Source of the DNA: UBA6912 sp041611095
Lineage (GTDB): Bacteria > Actinomycetota > Acidimicrobiia > Spongiisociales > UBA5794
Assembly (NCBI GenBank): GCA_041611095.1
Contig: JBFINP010000001.1
Location: 124,001-188,000 of the forward strand
DNA length: 64,000 nt
Direction: 5' to 3'
Both the position numbers and the translations under genes were made by a program. Under the pieces are notes generated by a model, which was not told the DNA's origin, searched no databases, and saw nothing but the letters and a program-made list of their open reading frames with translations. Of the stretch, positions 1 to 7,853 are shown one piece after another. Numbering within the stretch: position 1 is the stretch's first letter; each line of letters starts with the position of its first letter.

Positions 1-199
1 TTCGAGAGGGGGGTGAGAGCGCAACGCTCTCACGCAACCGCGTGCCGAACGTTCCGATCACGATGGGGATGATCACGAGCAGCGCAACGGTGTGAGCCGG
101 GGGGATCAGACTCGCCACCGGAATGCCGCTCGACACGAGCATCGCCACGAATGCCGGTGCAGCCACCACGCTCCACCAGACGTTTCGTCCTGCCACCAT
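1..199 (-). CDS. Small membrane protein, 3' end beyond the window
   Basis: Partial gene read leftwards from an ATG at 199 and open to base 1, so the C-terminus is missing. The 66 visible codons give two hydrophobic stretches: about residues 8-24 (VWWSVVAAPAFVAMLVS) and 37-50 (TVALLVIIPIVIGT), each ending in basic residues, as expected for two membrane helices. A purine-rich stretch (agagaggtaggg) directly precedes the ATG and fits a ribosome binding site. I do not recognise the family. The competing reading in another frame over the same bases is Arg/Gly/Asp-rich and looks like a shadow. The next gene on this strand (432-809) also encodes a small two-helix protein. Confidence 0.6.
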   Translation of the reverse strand, partial: MVAGRNVWWSVVAAPAFVAMLVSSGIPVASLIPPAHTVALLVIIPIVIGTFGTRLRESVALSPPSR

Positions 200-346
200 C
201 CCTACCTCTCTCTGTCGGACGCTCCGCTTCCACCAAAGTGAGCGTCTCTCCTGTAGCTATGACACACGACCTGTGGATTTATTACAAGGATTTTCGACTT
301 TTTTCGCGTCCCGGCTCGGGTTCGTCGAAACCGAGTCCGGACGCGT

Positions 347-385
347 GCACCGCCCGCTGAGGGGGAGGAATTCAGCGGGCGGTGC
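347..385. terminator. Perfect 14-bp inverted repeat, terminator-like
   Basis: GCACCGCCCGCTGA at 347-360 pairs perfectly with 372-385 across an 11-base loop. There is no T run after it on either strand, so a simple intrinsic terminator is not certain. It lies between two minus-strand membrane protein genes, 47 bases downstream of the stop of the gene at 432-809, which is a reasonable place for transcript ending or 3' protection. Confidence 0.5.
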
Positions 386-431
386 GCAGGGACACGGAGA
401 GCGCCGGGGGAACAGCGCTCAGCACCGTGCG

Positions 432-809
432 TCAGAAAGTCACAACGTGATCCAGAGAACGGTCACCACTCATGGCCTCTCGTCCGTGATACGAGTACGC
501 CGAACCGGCGGCCGCCACGCCACGAGCCGGAGCCCAGGCGTTGACGGTCGGCAGCGGGCGATACGGCAACGTTCCGTCGCCAACGGGGCGCACCGGAGCA
601 CCGACCTCGGTGTCCGCGGTGTGGCGTCCGCGACGGCTGAAGGCTGAGACGATCCCAGTGATCACGGCTATCGCGATGACAGCCACGATCGATTCGACTG
701 GCGGCGGAACGAAGCCAGGAACCGTATTGGCAGCAACGTACAAGACACCGACCAGCACGCCGGCGGTCACGGCCAGATTCCAGAGCATCCTTCTCTCCCA
801 GAGATGCAT
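432..809 (-). CDS. Small two-helix membrane protein, unknown function
   Basis: 125 residues starting at MHLWERR. The ATG at 809 was chosen because a strong Shine-Dalgarno-like stretch (aagggaaggacgcgtg) precedes it; a 16-residue upstream extension is polar and has no such site. Helices run at about residues 10-33 (NLAVTAGVLVGVLYVAA) and 38-58 (SIVAVIAIAVITGIVSAF), followed by a basic turn (SRRGRH) and a low-complexity, probably cytoplasmic tail ending in DHVVTF. No family is recognised. Nothing in the surroundings points to a function. Confidence 0.6.
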   Translation of the reverse strand: MHLWERRMLWNLAVTAGVLVGVLYVAANTVPGFVPPPVESIVAVIAIAVITGIVSAFSRRGRHTADTEVGAPVRPVGDGTLPYRPLPTVNAWAPARGVAAAGSAYSYHGREAMSGDRSLDHVVTF

Positions 810-1052
810 CACGCGTCCTTCCCTTTCAGACGGCTGGTGGCGCCGGCTGCGTGCCAACGCCAGCCACCCGTCGTCGAGACCCCTACCAACAACCTCGACG
901 AGAAAGACCTTCGGTGTCCACGTCCCTTACCAGCGTGGCGACCTCGTCCCTCTCCCCTGAGTACGCGGGTCCTACCTAGGACGGGATATTCGCGCGTCGC
1001 AACGACCTTTGCATCCTCACTTTTGAGGAAACAGCGACAAAAGGTCCTTGGA

Positions 1053-2300
1053 GTGGGAAATCTGGGTCGATCGACCCATACTGCAGTGGTGATCTCTGTC
1101 GTTCCCCATGACGTGGCTCATCGCGGTGAGGCCGTGGCCCGGCTGGACGGTAAGACCTACTTCATCGCCGGTGCGCTCCCGGGTGAGCGGGTCAGCGGCG
1201 AGGTCGTGACCGACAAGGGCAACTGGGCTCGTTTGGAGCTGAAGCGTGTCGAAGATCCGTCGCCCGATCGCATCACGCCGCGCTGCAGACACTTCGACGA
1301 GTGCGGCGGATGCCAGTGGCAATTCGCCGAGCGCCGCCTCCAGGCGGACTGGAAAGGCACCATCGTTGCGGGCCAGCTCGCCCACCTCGGAGGCCTCGAG
1401 GATGCGCAGGTACGCCCCACCGTGATGCCCGGCCCCGCTTTCGGATACCGCAACCGGATGGATTTTCGGGTGGCGAAGGGCCGGCCGGCGCTGTCGCAGG
1501 CCCGCTCCAACAACCTCGTCGCGTTGGACGAGTGCCCGCTCCTCCATCCGACACTTCACGACCTGTTCAACCGGTTGGGACCCCTGGACGGTGTCCGGCG
1601 CATCACGCTCCGGCTCGGCGTGCGCACCGGAGACGTGCTGGTCGCCATCGCGGGTGATGTCCCCGCCGCTGCTCCCGATTGGGGCGTGAGCGTCGTCCGA
1701 GCCTCGGGGCGGCGTACCGTCCCCATCACCGGTGACCCGTGGCTGTACGAGGTGGCCGCTGGCGTCAGGTTCCGAATCTCGCCGCTGGCCTTCTTCCAGA
1801 ACAACACCGACGGAGCCGACGCCCTGGTGGAACTCGTGGCCGAGGCGACGGACCTCCGCGACGACGACGTGCTGCTCGATGGCTTCGCCGGCGGTGGTCT
1901 CTTCGCAGCAACCATCGGACGATCCGCAGGCCGGGTCATCGCCGTCGAAGGCGACCGCGCCGCAGTCGACGACCTGCGGACCAACCTCCGCGGCGTCGAT
2001 GCCACCATCCTTCCCGGCGACTTCCTCTCGGCACCGGATCGGGCCGACGAACCCTGGACGGTGGCCGTTGTCGACCCGCCCCGCACCGGTATCAGCGCTT
2101 CCGGGGTGGAGGCGGTGACGGCCGCCCACCCGCGCCGCATCGTCTACGTGTCGTGCGATCCTGCAAGCCTGGCCCGCGACGCAAAGCTGCTCGGCGTCGC
2201 CGGGTACCGGCTCGAGTGGGCGGCTCCGGTCGACCTCTTCCCGCAGACCTATCACGTGGAGACGGTTGCGCTCTTCACGCCGGGAACAGGCACCGACTGA
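1053..2300 (+). CDS. TrmA/RlmD-family 23S rRNA or tRNA m5U methyltransferase
   Basis: 415 residues. This family methylates uridine C5 in RNA using SAM. An N-terminal TRAM-like segment is followed by four Cys of the family [4Fe-4S] cluster: C-x6-C-x2-C (CRHFDECGGC, about residues 78-88) and a later Cys in DECPLL (about 160). The SAM-binding glycine loop (LLDGFAGGG) is near residue 275, VVDPPRTG near 340, and the catalytic cysteine lies in YVSCDPASLARD near 365. I chose the GTG at 1053, with aaaagg 9 bases upstream; GTG codons at 1086/1089 would lose a dozen residues and have no visible site. Which RNA and uridine it modifies cannot be read from sequence; actinobacterial members are usually called RlmD/RlmCD-like or simply class I SAM-dependent RNA methyltransferase. 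Confidence 0.9.
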   Translation: MGNLGRSTHTAVVISVVPHDVAHRGEAVARLDGKTYFIAGALPGERVSGEVVTDKGNWARLELKRVEDPSPDRITPRCRHFDECGGCQWQFAERRLQADWKGTIVAGQLAHLGGLEDAQVRPTVMPGPAFGYRNRMDFRVAKGRPALSQARSNNLVALDECPLLHPTLHDLFNRLGPLDGVRRITLRLGVRTGDVLVAIAGDVPAAAPDWGVSVVRASGRRTVPITGDPWLYEVAAGVRFRISPLAFFQNNTDGADALVELVAEATDLRDDDVLLDGFAGGGLFAATIGRSAGRVIAVEGDRAAVDDLRTNLRGVDATILPGDFLSAPDRADEPWTVAVVDPPRTGISASGVEAVTAAHPRRIVYVSCDPASLARDAKLLGVAGYRLEWAAPVDLFPQTYHVETVALFTPGTGTD

Positions 2301-2316
2301 CAGCACGGTGCGGGGT

Positions 2317-3417
2317 TCAGTCCAGCGCCTCGGCCAGGTCTGAGATCAGGTCGGCTTCGGCTTCGAGCCCAATCGAGAGGCGGATGAGGCCTTCGGGTGC
2401 CGAGTCGTCGACGGATCGGCGCCACTCGACGAGCGATTCCACACCACCCAACGAGGTCGCTTTGCGAAACAGACGTAACCGGTCGACGGTGGCCTCGGCA
2501 GCGCCTGCCGACTCGACCTCGAAAGAGAGCACGCCTCCGAACCCCGACATCTGGCGCCGGGCGACGTCGTGGCCCGAATGCGACGGCAACGACGGGTGCC
2601 AGACGGTCGGGACCCGACCCGTCAGCCATGCCGCGATCGCGGCGGCGGTCGCCGACTGGCGGGCCACCCTGAGCGGCAACGTCCGGACCCCACGCAGCGC
2701 AAGCCAGACGTCGAACGCGCCTGGAACCGCGCCGTCCTCCATGCGCCGATGGCGGAGTCGGTCGGCCTCCTCCCCTGTCGGTGCGACGACCACGCCACCC
2801 ATCGCATCGGAGTGACCCGAGATGAACTTCGTTGCGGAGTGGACCACGAGGGCGGCTCCGAGCCGCAGCGGTTGCTGGAGAACCGGTGTGGCGAAGGTCG
2901 AGTCGACGACCAGCACGGCACCAGAGGCGACCGCAGCAGCGGCCGTCGCGGCGATATCCGTGATCTCACACTTCGGGTTGGAAGGCGTTTCGATCCACCA
3001 CACGTCGCCGGCTCTCAGTTGGTGGGGACGCACGACTTCGCTGACTCCGGCCTCGGCCTCGGTGGCCACGAGCTTCCGGGTGCCGTGGTAGACGTCCGCC
3101 GGGAGGGCGATCCGCACCGGTCGGAGGAGCCGCAGCACTGCGAGCGTCGCCGCCATCCCCGAGGGATAGGCCACGGCATGGCCGCCCTCGAGTGCCCCGA
3201 GCACGGCCTCGAGTCGATCGGTGGTCGGGTGCTCGCTCCTCCGGTAGACGAGCGCATCTTGATAGGTGCGGTCGTACGTGGTGGCGACGTGGACCGGCGG
3301 TGCGATACCGGGCACGTCCTCGACATCGGTGTCGGCATGGATCGCAATCGTCGCCGGATCGGTGGCCGGGCGCTTCCCGGGGTCAGGTGGCGACGCCCTC
3401 CCGCTCCCCGGGGTCAT
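2317..3417 (-). CDS. Cys/Met-metabolism PLP-dependent enzyme (cystathionine gamma-synthase-like)
   Basis: 366 residues, the usual length of the cystathionine gamma-synthase/lyase and methionine gamma-lyase family. The PLP lysine is K197 in HSATKFISGHSD, with the cofactor Asp at 172 (VVDSTF) and the substrate/phosphate Tyr region at 110. The SIGLE-type C-terminal motif is present (RLSIGLEAEADL). The start overlaps the stop of the upstream LLM gene as ATGA, so the two are translationally coupled. The family covers several reactions on sulfur amino acids, which sequence alone does not separate. Its link to the pyrimidine genes upstream is positional only. Confidence 0.85.
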   Translation of the reverse strand: MTPGSGRASPPDPGKRPATDPATIAIHADTDVEDVPGIAPPVHVATTYDRTYQDALVYRRSEHPTTDRLEAVLGALEGGHAVAYPSGMAATLAVLRLLRPVRIALPADVYHGTRKLVATEAEAGVSEVVRPHQLRAGDVWWIETPSNPKCEITDIAATAAAAVASGAVLVVDSTFATPVLQQPLRLGAALVVHSATKFISGHSDAMGGVVVAPTGEEADRLRHRRMEDGAVPGAFDVWLALRGVRTLPLRVARQSATAAAIAAWLTGRVPTVWHPSLPSHSGHDVARRQMSGFGGVLSFEVESAGAAEATVDRLRLFRKATSLGGVESLVEWRRSVDDSAPEGLIRLSIGLEAEADLISDLAEALD

Positions 3418-4418
3418 TCCCTGAAGTACGGGAGGATGTAGCGACCGTAGGCGTCGATGGTCGCCTCTTTCTCGTCGTGCATGAGGTAGATGCTGAAGTG
3501 GGTGACACCGAGATCGTGGAGCTCGACGAGGCGATCGATGTGGTGCTGAATCGGACCGAGGATGCAGAAGCGGTCGACGATCTCGTCGGGAACGAAGTCG
3601 GTAGTCGGGTTGCCCGCCTTGCCGTGGTGGGAGTAGTCGTACTCCTTGCGGGCTTCGATGTAGTCCGACAGGGCCCGGGGCACCTTGGACTCGTCGGTTC
3701 CGTAGCGCTCTACGAGGTCGGCGACGTGGTTGCCGACCATGCCGCCGAACCAGCGGAGCTGGTCGCGTTGGTGCGCGAGGTTGTCACCAACAAATGCGGG
3801 CGCTACCACCGCGACGGTGATCTCCTTGGGATCACGCCCCGCCTCCCGGGCCGCCTCATGGACGGTGGAGAGAGTCCACTTGAGGATCTGCGGGTCGGCG
3901 AGCTGGAGGACGAAGCCGTCCGCTACCCGACCGGTCAGCGCAAGCGCCTTCGGGCCATAGGCCGCCATCCACACGGGCAGCTTCCAGCCGTCGCGAATCC
4001 ACGGGAACCGGACCGGTGTTCCGTCATAGTCCACCTCCTCGCCGGCGACGAGGCGGCGGATGACGTCGATGGCCCTTTCCGTCTCGGCCAGCCGGATCGG
4101 CTTCTTGCCGATGACGCGCAGTGCCGAGTCGCCGCGACCCATCCCGCACACGGTGCGGGGTCCGAAGTGCTGGTTGAGCGTTGCGAACATCGAGGCGAGG
4201 ACCGTCCAATCTCGTGTGCCCGGGTTGGAGACCATGGGGCCGACGATCATGTTCTCCGTCGCCTCCAGCATCAGGCTGAAGATGACGAACGGTTCCTGCC
4301 ACAGCACGTGGGAGTCGAAGGTCCAGCCATAGCCGAACCCGTTCGCTTCCGCTCGCTTGGTCAGCTCGATGACCCGGGAGACCGGTGGATTGCTCTGGAG
4401 TACGACGCCGAAGTCCAT
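3414..4418 (-). CDS. LLM-class F420-dependent oxidoreductase
   Basis: 334 residues of the luciferase-like TIM-barrel fold, opening with MDFGVVLQSNPPVSRV and carrying the conserved glycine-rich segment CGMGRGDSALRVIGKKP near residues 110-125. Members use F420 (sometimes FMN) for hydride transfer. It resembles the subfamily called TIGR03842 that I recall beside hydantoinase/dihydropyrimidinase genes in actinobacteria. It lies 68 bases downstream of the semialdehyde dehydrogenase gene and overlaps the PLP enzyme downstream. Because the window lacks a dihydropyrimidine dehydrogenase, this enzyme is a candidate for a redox step on the ring, but that is inference. Confidence 0.85.
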   Translation of the reverse strand: MDFGVVLQSNPPVSRVIELTKRAEANGFGYGWTFDSHVLWQEPFVIFSLMLEATENMIVGPMVSNPGTRDWTVLASMFATLNQHFGPRTVCGMGRGDSALRVIGKKPIRLAETERAIDVIRRLVAGEEVDYDGTPVRFPWIRDGWKLPVWMAAYGPKALALTGRVADGFVLQLADPQILKWTLSTVHEAAREAGRDPKEITVAVVAPAFVGDNLAHQRDQLRWFGGMVGNHVADLVERYGTDESKVPRALSDYIEARKEYDYSHHGKAGNPTTDFVPDEIVDRFCILGPIQHHIDRLVELHDLGVTHFSIYLMHDEKEATIDAYGRYILPYFRE

Positions 4419-4486
4419 GGGAGAAACCTAATCCTCGCGCTCGGTTCGTGAGGCGTCACGCCGTTGGTGCGGCTTTCCGGCAAGTC

Positions 4487-5980
4487 TCAGCCGTGCTGGG
4501 GGAAACCCAGGTCGACGCCACGATGGATCGGGTCGGGCCACCTGCTGATCACGACCTTCTGCCGGGTGTAGAAGTGCACACCCTCCGGTCCGTAGATGGC
4601 GTGGCTCCCGAAGATCGAGTCCTTCCATCCCCCGAAGCTGTAGAACGACAGCGGCACGGGAATGGGGATGTTGACGCCGACCATCCCGACCTGGATCTCG
4701 TTCTGGAACTTGCGGGCCGCCCCGCCGTCGTTGGTGAACACCGCAGTCCCATTGCCGTATTGGTTGTCGTTGATCAGCTTGATGGCGTCCTCGTAGTGTT
4801 CGGTGCGCACCACGGAGAGCACGGGGCCGAAGATCTCGTCGCGATACACCGACATGCCGGAGGTGACGTTGTCGAGCAGCGTCGGGCCGACGAAGAACCC
4901 ACCCTCGTGGCCGGCCACGGTTAAACCGCGCCCGTCGGCGACGATCGTGGCTCCCTCCTTCTCGCCGGCGTCCACGTAGCTGAGCACCCGCTCCTGGTGG
5001 GCTTTGGTGACGAGGGGCCCCATCTCGGCGCCCTCCTCGTCACCGGGGGCGACCTTGAGCTTGGCGATCCGGTCCTGGACTTTGGGGAGCAGGCGGTCGG
5101 CTGCGTCACCGACCGTGACCACGACGGAGATCGCCATGCACCGCTCCCCCGCCGACCCGTAGCCGGCGGAGACGGCGGCGTCGGCGGCGAGCTCCATGTC
5201 GGCGTCGGGCAGGACGATCATGTGGTTCTTGGCCCCGCCGAGCGCCTGGACGCGTTTGCCGTGCTTGGTCCCCTGGTCGTAGATGTAGTGGGCGATCGGT
5301 GTCGAGCCGACGAACGAGATGGCGGCGACGTCCCGATGCTCGAGCAGCGCGTCGACGGCGACCTTGTCGCCGTGGACCACGTTGAAGACCCCCGCAGGCA
5401 GCCCGGCCTCGGCGAGCATCTCGGCGGCGAGCTGCGACGCCGAAGGGTCCTTCTCCGACGGCTTGAGGACGAAGGTGTTGCCGCAGGCGATGGCGAGGGG
5501 GTACATCCACATCGGCACCATCGCGGGGAAGTTGAAGGGCGTGATGCCGGCCACCACACCGAGCGGCTGGCGCATCGTGTAGGTGTCGACCCCGCGGGAC
5601 ACCTGCTCCGAGTAGTCACCCTTCATCAGGTGGGCGATGTTGCAGGCGAACTCGACGACCTCGAGCCCCCGCTGGACCTCGCCGGCGGCGTCGTCGAGGG
5701 TCTTGCCGTGCTCGGCGGTGAGCAGCCTGGCGAAGTCGAGCTTGTGGGTCGCCACCAGTTCTCGGAAGGCGAACATGATGTTCTGCCGGGTGGTCAGCGG
5801 CACGTCCCGCCAGGTCTCGAATGCGTGCTTTGCGGTACGTACGGCGAGATCGACGTCGTCCCGGCTCGCAAACGCCACCTCGGCGCTCTGCTCCCCCGTC
5901 GCCGGGTTGTAAACGGGCCCGGTCCGCTCCGGGGTCGTGGTCGTGTTCTCTCCGTTGATCCAGTGCGTGATGAGCTTCAT
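4487..5980 (-). CDS. mmsA: CoA-acylating methylmalonate-semialdehyde dehydrogenase
   Basis: 497 residues, full length for the MMSDH branch of the aldehyde dehydrogenases. It oxidises malonate or methylmalonate semialdehyde to acetyl- or propionyl-CoA with NAD and CoA. The nucleophile is C281 in GSAGERCMAIS, preceded by the subfamily hallmark GGAKNHM (about 248-254); the NAD-binding region includes GITPFNFPAMVP near 145-156. In the reductive pyrimidine route it would consume malonate semialdehyde made from beta-alanine (or methylmalonate semialdehyde from the thymine product) by the aminotransferase at 17611-18906. It starts with ATG 310 bases from the dihydropyrimidinase stop; structured repeat A fills much of that gap. 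Confidence 0.93.
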   Translation of the reverse strand: MKLITHWINGENTTTTPERTGPVYNPATGEQSAEVAFASRDDVDLAVRTAKHAFETWRDVPLTTRQNIMFAFRELVATHKLDFARLLTAEHGKTLDDAAGEVQRGLEVVEFACNIAHLMKGDYSEQVSRGVDTYTMRQPLGVVAGITPFNFPAMVPMWMYPLAIACGNTFVLKPSEKDPSASQLAAEMLAEAGLPAGVFNVVHGDKVAVDALLEHRDVAAISFVGSTPIAHYIYDQGTKHGKRVQALGGAKNHMIVLPDADMELAADAAVSAGYGSAGERCMAISVVVTVGDAADRLLPKVQDRIAKLKVAPGDEEGAEMGPLVTKAHQERVLSYVDAGEKEGATIVADGRGLTVAGHEGGFFVGPTLLDNVTSGMSVYRDEIFGPVLSVVRTEHYEDAIKLINDNQYGNGTAVFTNDGGAARKFQNEIQVGMVGVNIPIPVPLSFYSFGGWKDSIFGSHAIYGPEGVHFYTRQKVVISRWPDPIHRGVDLGFPQHG

Positions 5981-6063
5981 CGTCGTCTCCGTCCGCCAGG
6001 AATCTTCGGCTCAAGTATGTCACGCCCACGAGGAGCGGTGTCTGCAAAGACGAACCTCGAGAC

Positions 6064-6290
6064 GGCTCGCTTCGCTCGCCTGTCCCCCCTCGCTTCGCTC
6101 GCTCTCTGCCATCCACATTGATGGGGAATCAGTCACACGGCGATGCGAAGCGAGCAAGGGGAGCACGAGGGGAAACGCTCCGCGTTCCCCCTCGTCACGG
6201 ATCGCAGCGACATGCGCGCTGCGATCCGAGCGGTCAGCCGGCCGGAAGGCCGTCGTCTGACACCCGGCCGAAGCCTGCTTCGGCCGAAAC
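6064..6290. repeat. Structured repeat element A (multi-hairpin), behind dihydropyrimidinase gene
   Basis: Core 6138-6290 is a chain of hairpins: CGAGGGGAAACGC/GCGTTCCCCCTCG (about 6166-6194), a perfect 12-bp stem CGGATCGCAGCG (6198-6209 with 6217-6228), a GCCGGCCGG/AGGCCG stem, and a perfect 10-bp stem CGGCCGAAGC (6265-6274 with 6277-6286). Just before it, two copies of CTCGCTTCGCTCG (about 6067-6103) can pair with GCGAAGCGAGC at 6145-6155. It ends directly at the minus-strand stop of the dihydropyrimidinase gene, so it would be in that transcript's 3' end. A second copy with the same order but different stem sequences lies at 20214-20364. Likely a terminator or 3'-protecting element. Confidence 0.75.
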
Positions 6291-7727
6291 TCAGATCAGC
6301 ATCTGGCTCGTGCCCCGCTTGAGGTACTGGCCGTCGCCCTTCTTGCCGACGTACTCGTCGTTGTCGACGACCACCTTGCCGCGGGACATGACGACCTCGG
6401 GTTTGCCGGAGATCTCCATGCCGTCGTAGGCCGTGTAGTCGACGTTCATGTGGATCGTGTCCGCCGAGTAGGTGAAGGACGTGTTCGGGTCGTACACGAC
6501 GATGTCGGCGTCGCTGCCGACGGCGATGGTGCCCTTCTTCGGGTACATGCCGAACATCTTGGCCGGGTTGGTGCAGCACAGCTCGACCCACCGGTTCAGC
6601 CCGATGCGCCCCTCGACGACTCCCGCCTGGTACATCACGTTGAGCCGCTCCTCGACCCCCGGGAGGCCGTTGGGGATCAGCGTGAAGTTGCCCTCGCCGA
6701 GCCGCTTCTGGCGGCCGAGCTGGCGGGGACCACTCACGTCGTCGTCGTAGAAGAACCCGGCGTGGTCGGTGGACACGATCTGAAGGTCGCCTCGCGCCAG
6801 AGCGTTCCACAGGTACTCCTGGTGGCCCTCCGACCGGGGGCGGATCGGCGTCGAGCAGACGTACTTGGCGCCCTCGAAACCCGGCGCCGACACGTGATCC
6901 TCCCAGTCGAGGATCATGTAATGGGGGCAGGTCTCGCCGAACACGTTGGCGCCCCGATCCCGCGCCCGGGTCAGCTCGGCGACGCCCTCCTTGGCGGACA
7001 TGTGGACGACGTAGAGGGGACAGCCGGCGAGCTCGGCGAGGACGATGGCGCGGTGCACCGCCTCCGACTCGGTGGTCGGCGGGCGGGTAGTGGTGTGGTA
7101 TTTGGGGTCGGTCTGGCCCTTCTGCACCGCCTGCTCGCGCAGCACGTCGATGGCGATGCCGTTCTCGGCGTGCATCATGATCGTGGTGCCGCTCTCGGCC
7201 GCCTGCTGCATCGCCCGGAAGATCTCGCCGTCGTCCGAGTACAACACTCCCGGGTAGGCCATGAACAGCTTGAAGCTCGTCACGCCCTCGTCGATGATCG
7301 TGTCCATCTCCTTCAGCGACTCGTCGTTGATGTCGCCGACGATCATGTGGAAGCCGTAGTCGATGGCGCAGTTGCCTTCGGCCTTCTGCATCCAGTTGGT
7401 GAAGCCGTCCATCACCCGCTCGCCCTTCACCTGGACGGCGAAGTCGACGATCGCCGTGGTGCCGCCGTGAGCCGCGGCCCGGGTGCCGGTCTCGAAGTCG
7501 TCGGAGACGTAGGTGCCGCCGAAGGGCAGGTCGAAGTGGGTGTGCACGTCGATGGCGCCGGGGATGACGTACTTGCCCGTTGCGTCGATCACGTTGTCGA
7601 CGCCGCCTTCCCACCCGTGATCGCCCGAGGCGATCCCGGCGATCTTCTCCCCGTCAATGAGCACGTCGGCCTGCATCGTCTCGGTGGCTGTGACGACCGT
7701 TCCGCCCTTGATCAGTGTCCTCGCCAT
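6291..7727 (-). CDS. hydA: Dihydropyrimidinase / D-hydantoinase
   Basis: 478 residues. A cyclic amidohydrolase that opens 5,6-dihydrouracil or dihydrothymine to N-carbamoyl-beta-amino acids. Metal ligands are visible: H62 and H64 in DVHTHFD, the carbamylated lysine K153 in TSFKLFMAYPG, H186 in MMHAENG, a further His in YVVHMSAKEG and the Asp in VSTDHAGF. A strong ribosome site (gggaggaaccgggc) precedes the ATG. The product is the substrate of the nitrilase at 19299-20144. Some homologues act on hydantoins instead, but the neighbouring beta-alanine aminotransferase and semialdehyde dehydrogenase favour pyrimidines. Upstream lies a 9-bp inverted repeat around a -10-like TAGTAT (7762-7813). Confidence 0.93.
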   Translation of the reverse strand: MARTLIKGGTVVTATETMQADVLIDGEKIAGIASGDHGWEGGVDNVIDATGKYVIPGAIDVHTHFDLPFGGTYVSDDFETGTRAAAHGGTTAIVDFAVQVKGERVMDGFTNWMQKAEGNCAIDYGFHMIVGDINDESLKEMDTIIDEGVTSFKLFMAYPGVLYSDDGEIFRAMQQAAESGTTIMMHAENGIAIDVLREQAVQKGQTDPKYHTTTRPPTTESEAVHRAIVLAELAGCPLYVVHMSAKEGVAELTRARDRGANVFGETCPHYMILDWEDHVSAPGFEGAKYVCSTPIRPRSEGHQEYLWNALARGDLQIVSTDHAGFFYDDDVSGPRQLGRQKRLGEGNFTLIPNGLPGVEERLNVMYQAGVVEGRIGLNRWVELCCTNPAKMFGMYPKKGTIAVGSDADIVVYDPNTSFTYSADTIHMNVDYTAYDGMEISGKPEVVMSRGKVVVDNDEYVGKKGDGQYLKRGTSQMLI

Positions 7728-7761
7728 GCCCGGTTCCTCCCTGGGGGTGGTTGATCGTTCA

Positions 7762-7813
7762 GGTCATCCGATACTACCGAGCAACCTTCTCCGCTACCCG
7801 AGGCCGGATGACC
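7762..7813 (-). promoter_or_regulatory. Candidate promoter/operator of dihydropyrimidinase gene
   Basis: A perfect 9-bp inverted repeat has arms GGTCATCCG at 7762-7770 and CGGATGACC at 7805-7813, 34 bases apart. A -10-like TAGTAT (minus strand, 7776-7771) lies just inside one arm, 44 bases before the hydA start. The same word GGTCATCCGG recurs beside the -10-like hexamer of the ABC transporter operon (24129-24138). This suggests a shared regulator of transport and catabolism; the SARP-like regulator encoded next door is a candidate. No good -35 is visible. Confidence 0.4.
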
Positions 7814-7853
7814 CCTGCCGCGGCCGGGTCGACCAGCCCGAGCCGGCCCGACC

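Noticed and set aside
1017..2306. Long open reading frame on the minus strand opposite the RNA methyltransferase gene
   Set aside because: Composition is Gly/His/Arg/Asp-rich with no domain, and the plus strand has intact catalytic and Fe-S motifs; it is a GC-rich shadow.
3414..4418. RutA-type pyrimidine oxygenase as the LLM enzyme
   Set aside because: RutA is a flavin LLM protein of a different pathway that opens the ring directly; the rest of the rut genes are absent and the dihydropyrimidinase route is present instead.
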